DNA of 64,000 bases from Pluralibacter sp. (lineage in GTDB: Bacteria; Pseudomonadota; Gammaproteobacteria; Enterobacterales; Enterobacteriaceae): contig NZ_JAFAGS010000184.1 of NCBI RefSeq assembly GCF_019237635.1, positions 49,751 to 113,750 on the forward strand, given 5' to 3'. This document shows positions 58,456-64,000 of this stretch, piece after piece (the first letter of the stretch is position 1; each line of letters opens with the position of its first letter). The notes beneath the pieces are model-generated. The model saw nothing but the letters and a program-made list of their open reading frames with translations, made no database searches and was not told the DNA's origin. Position numbers and translations under genes: made by a program.

Positions 58456-60348
58456 ATGTCTTTTAGCGAATTTTATCAGCGTTCCATTACGCAGCCCGCG
58501 TCGTTCTGGGCCGAACAGGCCCAGCGTATTGACTGGCAACAGCCGTTTACGCAGGCACTCGATTACCGTCATCCGCCGTTTGCCCGCTGGTTTTGCGGCG
58601 GTACGACCAATCTGTGTCACAACGCCATCGACCGCTGGCTGGATACACAGCCGGATGCGCTGGCGTTGATTGCCGTCTCTTCAGAAACCGAAGAGGAGCG
58701 GACGTTCACCTTTCGTCAGTTGCATGATGAAGTGAATGTGGTGGCGTCGATGCTGCAGTCGCTGGGCGTACAGCGCGGCGACCGGGTGTTGGTGTATATG
58801 CCGATGATTGCTGAGGCGCACATTACGCTGTTGGCCTGCGCACGCATTGGCGCTATCCACTCGGTGGTCTTCGGCGGTTTTGCCTCGCATAGCGTGGCAG
58901 CGCGGATTGACGATGCCAGACCGGTGCTGATTGTCTCGGCGGATGCCGGGGCGCGCGGCGGCAAAATTCTGCCGTACAAGACATTACTTGATGATGCCAT
59001 CGCCCAGGCGCAGTATCCGCCACGCCATGTGTTGCTGGTGGATCGCGGGCTGGCGAAAATGCCGCGGGTTGCCGGGCGCGATATCGATTTCGCCGCCCTG
59101 TACCCGCAGCACCTCGGCGCGCAGGTACCGGTGACCTGGCTTGAGTCTAATGAAACCTCCTGCATTCTCTACACCTCCGGCACTACCGGAAAACCCAAAG
59201 GGGTACAGCGCGACGTCGGCGGTTATGCGGTGGCGCTGGCAACCTCGATGGACACCATTTTTGGCGGCAAAGCGGGCGGGGTGTTCTTTTGCGCCTCGGA
59301 TATCGGCTGGGTCGTCGGGCACTCCTACATTGTCTACGCCCCGCTGCTGGCGGGGATGGCAACCGTTGTTTATGAAGGCCTGCCGACCTACCCGGACTGC
59401 AGCGTGTGGTGGAAAATCGTGGAGAAATATCAGGTCAACCGGATGTTCTCCGCGCCGACCGCCATCCGGATACTGAAGAAGTTTCCGACGGCGCAGATCC
59501 GCAATTACGATCTCTCCTCGCTGGAGGCGCTGTATCTGGCGGGAGAACCGCTGGATGAACCCACCGCAGCGTGGGTCACGCGGACGCTGGACGTTCCGGT
59601 TATCGACAACTACTGGCAGACCGAATCCGGCTGGCCCATTATGGCGCTCGCTCGCGGACTGGATGACAGGCCGTCGCGTCTCGGTAGCCCCGGCGTACCG
59701 ATGTACGGCTACAACGTGCAGTTGCTCAATGAGGTGACCGGTGCTCCCTGCGGCGTCAACGAGAAAGGCATGTTGGCTATCGAAGGGCCGCTCCCCCCCG
59801 GTTGTATTCAGACCATCTGGGGTGATGATTCACGTTTCATCAACACCTACTGGTCGCTGTTCTCACGCCAGGTGTATGCCACCTTTGACTGGGGTATTCG
59901 CGACGCCGACGGCTATTACTTTATCCTCGGACGCACAGATGATGTGATTAATGTCGCCGGACATCGACTGGGTACGCGGGAGATAGAGGAGAGTATCTCC
60001 AGCCATCCGAATGTGGCTGAAGTGGCGGTCGTTGGGGTGAAGGACGCGCTGAAAGGGCAAGTGGCAGTCGCGTTTGTCATCCCCAAACAGAGCGATACGC
60101 TGGTGGATTGCGATGTCGCGCACAGTGAAGCGCGCGAGATTATGGCGCTGGTGGACAGCCAGATAGGTCACTTTGGTCGTCCGGCTCACGTCTGGTTCGT
60201 CTCACAGTTGCCGAAAACGCGCTCCGGGAAAATGCTCCGGCGAACGATCCAGGCTATTTGCGAAGGCCGCGATCCTGGCGATCTGACCACCCTCGACGAT
60301 CCCGCGTCGCTACAGCAAATTCGTCAGGTGATTACACCCGCCGAATAA
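58456..60348 (+). CDS. prpE: Propionyl-CoA synthetase PrpE
   Basis: A 630-residue AMP-forming acyl-CoA synthetase activating propionate. The AMP-binding loop YTSGTTGKPKG, the NVAGHRLGTREIEE hinge and the PKTRSGKMLRR lysine site (acetylation control point in Salmonella) are all present. Last gene of the operon, followed by a terminator. Confidence 0.97.
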   Translation: MSFSEFYQRSITQPASFWAEQAQRIDWQQPFTQALDYRHPPFARWFCGGTTNLCHNAIDRWLDTQPDALALIAVSSETEEERTFTFRQLHDEVNVVASMLQSLGVQRGDRVLVYMPMIAEAHITLLACARIGAIHSVVFGGFASHSVAARIDDARPVLIVSADAGARGGKILPYKTLLDDAIAQAQYPPRHVLLVDRGLAKMPRVAGRDIDFAALYPQHLGAQVPVTWLESNETSCILYTSGTTGKPKGVQRDVGGYAVALATSMDTIFGGKAGGVFFCASDIGWVVGHSYIVYAPLLAGMATVVYEGLPTYPDCSVWWKIVEKYQVNRMFSAPTAIRILKKFPTAQIRNYDLSSLEALYLAGEPLDEPTAAWVTRTLDVPVIDNYWQTESGWPIMALARGLDDRPSRLGSPGVPMYGYNVQLLNEVTGAPCGVNEKGMLAIEGPLPPGCIQTIWGDDSRFINTYWSLFSRQVYATFDWGIRDADGYYFILGRTDDVINVAGHRLGTREIEESISSHPNVAEVAVVGVKDALKGQVAVAFVIPKQSDTLVDCDVAHSEAREIMALVDSQIGHFGRPAHVWFVSQLPKTRSGKMLRRTIQAICEGRDPGDLTTLDDPASLQQIRQVITPAE

Positions 60349-60415
60349 ACCTGAATGCAGATCATCCACGGTGCGCAGACTCTGATGAGATGATCAATAA
60401 TCTTTCCGATGTTTT

Positions 60416-60440
60416 GCCCTGCCCACGCAGGGCTTTTTTT
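60416..60440 (+). terminator. Rho-independent terminator of the prp operon
   Basis: Stem GCCCTG/CAGGGC with a six-base loop followed by seven T residues, about 70 bases after prpE. Confidence 0.88.
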
Positions 60441-60447
60441 CATCGGA

Positions 60448-61008
60448 TTACGGCCACGGATAATAAATATGATCCGCGTGCTCCCGCGCCGCGGCGTCAT
60501 CACCGTTAAGCCGCGCCGCAATGGTCAGCGCAAAATCAAACACCCGCCCCAGCCCTTTGCCGCTGAGAAGATTGCCGTCTTCGACCACCGGCGCATCGAC
60601 ATAGACGCCATCGGTCACCGTCTGCCACAGGTCGCCGGAGCAGACATAGCGGCGTCCTTTTAGCAACCCGTTACCGCCCAGCACGCGCGCGGCGGCGGAA
60701 CACAGCGGGCAGAGCCACTTTCCGGCGTCATCGTGGCGACGCACAAAGGCAATCACGCTGGCGCTTTGCGCCAGAAACTGGCTACCGGCCGGACCGCCGG
60801 GCAGCACCACCGCATCGTAGGTGGCGTCAACGCGTTCGTTCAGCGTGCTGTCCGCCACCATCGGGATGGCGTGATAACTGGCGACCGCCCGCGTCTCGGT
60901 GCAGGACAGCGTTTCCACCTGAATATTCAGGCGGCGCAGAATATCAATGGTGACAATGGCTTCCCCTTCTTCGAAGCCGGGCGCCAGCAGTACGGCGACT
61001 GTTTTCAT
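60448..61008 (-). CDS. DJ-1/PfpI-family protein
   Basis: A 186-residue DJ-1/PfpI (ThiJ) superfamily protein. The start MKTVAVLLAPGFEEGEAIV has the conserved Glu of the family. The nucleophile elbow region reads LCPLCSAAARVLG, with a Cys at the expected place. Members act as deglycases, glyoxalases or chaperone-like proteins. The ATG at 61008 has AAGGAGA before it and lies 11 bases after the GH88 stop, so it is the last gene of the glycan operon. It may remove reactive sugar by-products, but this is inference. Confidence 0.85.
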   Translation of the reverse strand: MKTVAVLLAPGFEEGEAIVTIDILRRLNIQVETLSCTETRAVASYHAIPMVADSTLNERVDATYDAVVLPGGPAGSQFLAQSASVIAFVRRHDDAGKWLCPLCSAAARVLGGNGLLKGRRYVCSGDLWQTVTDGVYVDAPVVEDGNLLSGKGLGRVFDFALTIAARLNGDDAAAREHADHIYYPWP

Positions 61009-61019
61009 CGTTTTCTCCT

Positions 61020-62210
61020 TTACCAGTAGAGGGTCCACACCTGACGCAGACGCGCCAGCGCTTCCAGGTAGAAATAATCCCCCCAGCTACAGCACTCATC
61101 CACCCCTTTGCCGCTTGCCATGTGGTACACCGAGTGCTTCAGCAGGCCTTCGCACGGCTCATCGTCGGCGGCCAGATAGTTTTCGGTCAGCGATTTCACC
61201 ATCCGCAACGCCATCTCTTCGTAGTGCGCGCGATGGCGGTCCAGCGCCGGCAGCGCTTTTACCATTTCAAGCAGACCGCAGGCCGCGATCGCCGTCGCCG
61301 AGCTGTCGCGTACGGCATCGGTGCCGAGCAGCGCCAGATCCCAGTGGCAAACATCGTCCTCCGGCAGGCGGTTAATGAAGTAATGCGCCAGGCTGCGGGA
61401 GAGCTCGACCATGCTTTTATCGCCGGTATGCAGGTAGCTCAGCATGAAGCCGTAAATGCCCCACGCCTGCCCGCGCGACCAGCAGGAGTTGTCGCTATAG
61501 CCCTGATGCGTATTGCCAAAGCGCGGCTCGCCGGTCGTCACGTCCATATACCAGGTGTGATACGTCGAGGCATCCGGGCGCACAATGTACGCGGCGGCCT
61601 GCTGTACGTGCGCGGTGGCCGCATCGGCATAACGCGCATCGCCGGTCTGCTCGCTGGCCCAGTAGAGCAGCGGCAGGTTCATATTGCAGTCGATGATCAT
61701 CCGCCCCTGCTGCTCAGGATCGTTAAGATCGCCCCACGCCTGGATTATCTTCGCCGTCGGGTTGTAGCGCTCCATCAGCGCGTCCGCCGCCTGTAGCGCG
61801 CTACGTTTTGCCGCCTCATTGCCGGTCAGACGCCAGGCGCTGACGCAGGAGAGCGAGTAGAGAAACCCCAGGTCGTGGGTGGCGGTATCGATCCGCTGTT
61901 CGATACGTTGAGCAAATGACGGCAGATAGCGCTCTGCCGCTTCGGCGTAGCGCGTATCGCCGGTCATCTCCCAGGCAAGCCACAGCTGGCCTGGCCAGAA
62001 GCTGGTTGTCCACTCCACGTTGTCGGTGCGCGGCCAGACGCCGTTTTCACAGGCCTCCCCCGGGAAGCGATCGCCGAACGCGATAATGTTCTTATCAAGC
62101 TTGCGCGTCACGCGCTGAAGCGCAGCATCAAGACTCTGGCGCAGCGCCAGGCGGTCAATCGCGTGCAGCTCAACGGGGCGCAGCGGCTCGGTAACGACAG
62201 AACGGGTCAT
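61020..62210 (-). CDS. Unsaturated glucuronyl hydrolase (GH88)
   Basis: A 396-residue alpha/alpha-barrel enzyme of glycoside hydrolase family 88. It removes the 4,5-unsaturated uronic acid from disaccharides left by polysaccharide lyases, by hydration of the double bond. Family blocks are present: WTTSFWPGQLWLAWEMTGD, THDLGFLYSLSC and MIIDCNMNLPLLYWAS, the last two carrying the catalytic Asp residues, and CWSRGQAWGIYGF. There is no signal peptide, so it acts in the cytoplasm on imported sugars. It follows the MFS gene by 13 bases. Confidence 0.92.
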   Translation of the reverse strand: MTRSVVTEPLRPVELHAIDRLALRQSLDAALQRVTRKLDKNIIAFGDRFPGEACENGVWPRTDNVEWTTSFWPGQLWLAWEMTGDTRYAEAAERYLPSFAQRIEQRIDTATHDLGFLYSLSCVSAWRLTGNEAAKRSALQAADALMERYNPTAKIIQAWGDLNDPEQQGRMIIDCNMNLPLLYWASEQTGDARYADAATAHVQQAAAYIVRPDASTYHTWYMDVTTGEPRFGNTHQGYSDNSCWSRGQAWGIYGFMLSYLHTGDKSMVELSRSLAHYFINRLPEDDVCHWDLALLGTDAVRDSSATAIAACGLLEMVKALPALDRHRAHYEEMALRMVKSLTENYLAADDEPCEGLLKHSVYHMASGKGVDECCSWGDYFYLEALARLRQVWTLYW

Positions 62211-62223
62211 AACATCTCCTCAG

Positions 62224-63495
62224 TTAGTGTTTCGCCGGCTCGGCGTCCAGCGTCGGCGTATAGTCATGGGCGCCGTCGCGTTCAGTTCTGCAGCGTGACA
62301 GCGTGAATGCGGATACCAGGGTGAAGAACAGCGCGCAACTGCCCATCATCAGGTAGGTATGTTCAAAGCCGATTTTGTCGTACAGATACCCGGCTGGCGG
62401 CGCGACCACCACCGAGCCGACGTAGATCATCGCCTGGTAGCCCAGCAGGTACATGGTGGCGTTAATTTTCTTATGGAAATGCTCGGCGATGTATTTGAAC
62501 ACCGAGATAAGCAACAGCGAAATCTCCAGACCGTACAGCGGTTTAATGATGGAGATCATCACCGGGTCGGTGGTCAGGCCGGAGGCGATAAGCCGCAGCC
62601 CCACCACCACGCCGCAGAACAACAGCCCCTTCTTCGCGCCATAGCGGTTCACCAGCAGCGGGATGACCATCATCATCAGGAACTCGGTGCCGGACTGGAC
62701 GGTGCTCAGGTAGCCGTACCAGGCGTTGCCCTGCGCTTTGGTGTCAAAAAACGAAACGAAATAGCGCGGGAACTGCTGCTCGGCGATAAACATCATCCAC
62801 GCCACCCCGGCTACGTACAGGCTGAACATCCAGAATTTGCGGTTTTTCAGCAGCATAACGACATCGCCAAAGACGATTTTGTTATCGGAAATCACGTTGT
62901 TATTGCGCAGTTGCTCATCGCCAATTTTCAGGCTGACCAGCACCAGCAGCATCAGGACGGACGTGCAGCTGCTGACCAGAAAGTTCGCCAGCGGGGTGAA
63001 GTTAAACAGCACGCCGGAAACCGAGGCCGCCAGCGCCCAGCCAAGCGAACCCCACATGCGAATACGGCCAAACTCCAGGCCATACAGGCGACTGAAACGG
63101 TCGGCGTAAGACTCCGAGGCCGCCACCCCGGCGTACCAACCGAGGCTTAAGTACAGCGCGCCGACCACAATCCCGACCAGGGTATGGCTCAACAGCAGAG
63201 GCTGGTAGACGACGACAAAGAATGGCGCCATCAACGCCGACACGGCGCAGACAAAGTAGAGCAGCCATTTGCTCATGCCGATTTTGTCCATGATGTAGCC
63301 GTACACCGGTTTGAGGATCACGGCAAACACGCCGTTTATCGCAAACACGCTGCCGATGGTAATGCTGTCCAGTCCCACCTTCTGGCTGAGCCACAGGGCG
63401 TACAAACCGAAGCTTGAGGACCAGGTAAAAAAGTAGAGAAAGATAAAACTGCTCATTTTGACTTGCGCGCTGCGCGTGGTGGATACGGTCGTCAT
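62224..63495 (-). CDS. MFS oligosaccharide:proton symporter (LacY group)
   Basis: A 423-residue major-facilitator protein of the LacY/RafB/CscB oligosaccharide group with 12 helices. Typical parts are LKPVYGYIMDKIGMSKWL (MFS loop 2-3) and GLEFGRIRMWGSLGWA. The start at 63495 (MTTVSTTRS) has AGGAG seven bases upstream. Beside GH88 it probably imports unsaturated di- or oligosaccharides. It begins 16 bases after the upstream gene's stop. Confidence 0.9.
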   Translation of the reverse strand: MTTVSTTRSAQVKMSSFIFLYFFTWSSSFGLYALWLSQKVGLDSITIGSVFAINGVFAVILKPVYGYIMDKIGMSKWLLYFVCAVSALMAPFFVVVYQPLLLSHTLVGIVVGALYLSLGWYAGVAASESYADRFSRLYGLEFGRIRMWGSLGWALAASVSGVLFNFTPLANFLVSSCTSVLMLLVLVSLKIGDEQLRNNNVISDNKIVFGDVVMLLKNRKFWMFSLYVAGVAWMMFIAEQQFPRYFVSFFDTKAQGNAWYGYLSTVQSGTEFLMMMVIPLLVNRYGAKKGLLFCGVVVGLRLIASGLTTDPVMISIIKPLYGLEISLLLISVFKYIAEHFHKKINATMYLLGYQAMIYVGSVVVAPPAGYLYDKIGFEHTYLMMGSCALFFTLVSAFTLSRCRTERDGAHDYTPTLDAEPAKH

Positions 63496-63511
63496 GATGT
63501 TCTCCTCGGCT

Positions 63512-64000
63512 TCACGGCAGAGCTGCAAGGGTCAGCAGCGTTTCATGGGTGGCGGACGTCAGGTGGATTCTGTCGCCGCCGATGCTGACCTGCGGTAGCG
63601 TCTGTGATGCAACATCGGCGCTATTCCCGGCCCAGACGGCGCTGATAAGAAAGTGTTCTCCGGCGGCAAGCTCACCGCGCAACACCGGCACCGCCGCCCG
63701 GTCGGCAAACAGCAAGTTGCTGTTCGGCGGCGTCAGCACCACCTCGCCGCGGCGCGGCTGGGCGCTCAGGCAATAAATGGCGCTGGCGTCGGCGTCATTC
63801 TGTACGCGGCACAGACCCGGTTCGGTCTGCAGTTCCGGTTGCGGGCGCGCGGAAAGGCTGAACCCGCCTTCTGCGCAGGCGAGGTCGCGGGCGGTCATGA
63901 GGTGATGAATACGCACCTGCCAGTCGCCAAGCGCCACCAGCCAGGTATCGACCGTCACATCGGCCCACGGCAACCAGCGGCTGTAGATATGGTTTTCCCC
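63512..64000 (-). CDS. C-terminal part of a DUF2264-like glycan-operon protein (5' end beyond window)
   Basis: The last 162 residues of a larger protein whose start is outside the window. The visible part begins GENHIYSRWLPWADVTVDTW and has short beta-like segments to its end. The pattern and its position upstream of an MFS transporter and GH88 gene point to a DUF2264 or related alpha/alpha-toroid protein with a beta-sandwich tail, possibly with lyase- or hydrolase-like function. First visible gene of the operon. Confidence 0.6.
   Translation of the reverse strand, partial: GENHIYSRWLPWADVTVDTWLVALGDWQVRIHHLMTARDLACAEGGFSLSARPQPELQTEPGLCRVQNDADASAIYCLSAQPRRGEVVLTPPNSNLLFADRAAVPVLRGELAAGEHFLISAVWAGNSADVASQTLPQVSIGGDRIHLTSATHETLLTLAALP

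Noticed and set aside
62359..63150. Plus-strand frame of 263 codons opposite the MFS gene
   Set aside because: A His/Gln-rich shadow of a membrane-protein gene with no start context.

Overview
The window is enterobacterial DNA. It carries a SPI-1-type invasion type III secretion system (T3SS) with one-to-one counterparts of the Salmonella genes, a type VI secretion (T6SS) cluster, and a propionate (prp) operon. The T3SS proteins are recognisable but clearly diverged from Salmonella (HilA, PrgH, SptP, SipA and InvH match only in part by eye), and the locus lies next to prp rather than in its usual Salmonella setting. The host is probably a relative in the Escherichia/Citrobacter/Salmonella neighbourhood. 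Species cannot be fixed from the sequence alone.

Layout. 1-12.5 kb, minus strand: part of a T6SS in the order tssB, tssC, tssK, tssL, an OmpA-like anchor gene, hcp, clpV, then a zincin metallopeptidase gene with a lipoprotein gene and a small membrane-protein gene (a probable effector/immunity module), and vgrG running off the left edge. 12.5-18.6 kb: a transition zone with an ICMT-like methyltransferase, three orphan genes that look like T3SS cargo (a tandem-repeat polyproline protein, a small protein, a Rossmann/SLOG-like protein), an IS1-family remnant, and about 1.3 kb of AT-rich DNA before hilA. 18.6-51.1 kb: the T3SS locus. hilA and iagB face right. An isoprenoid gene (ispG) and a sigE-like chaperone gene with an internally deleted sopB face left. 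prgHIJK-orgABC face right. The sptP-to-invF series faces left, and invH diverges at the end.

51.5-60.4 kb: a DASS-type anion transporter converges on prpR. The prpBCDE operon diverges from prpR behind a sigma-54 promoter with PrpR-type inverted repeats. 60.4-64 kb, minus strand: a glycan-use operon (DUF2264-like protein, MFS sugar transporter, GH88 unsaturated glucuronyl hydrolase, DJ-1/PfpI protein).

How it works together. HilA would switch on prg-org and inv. InvF with SicA would switch on the sic-sip effector/translocator genes. PrgHK/InvG/InvA/SpaPQRS build the machine, PrgIJ and InvJ make and measure the needle, and SipBCD form the translocon. SptP, SipA and possibly the orphan proteins are cargo. 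Points that differ from the textbook locus: no hilD/hilC in the window, an inverted prg-org block beside iagB, a full-length ispG inside the island, a sopB reduced to its two ends, a SptP with a C-terminal EPIYA tail, and a strong internal start in spaO.

Comparisons with named Salmonella, Shigella or E. coli proteins are from memory, not from an alignment run here.
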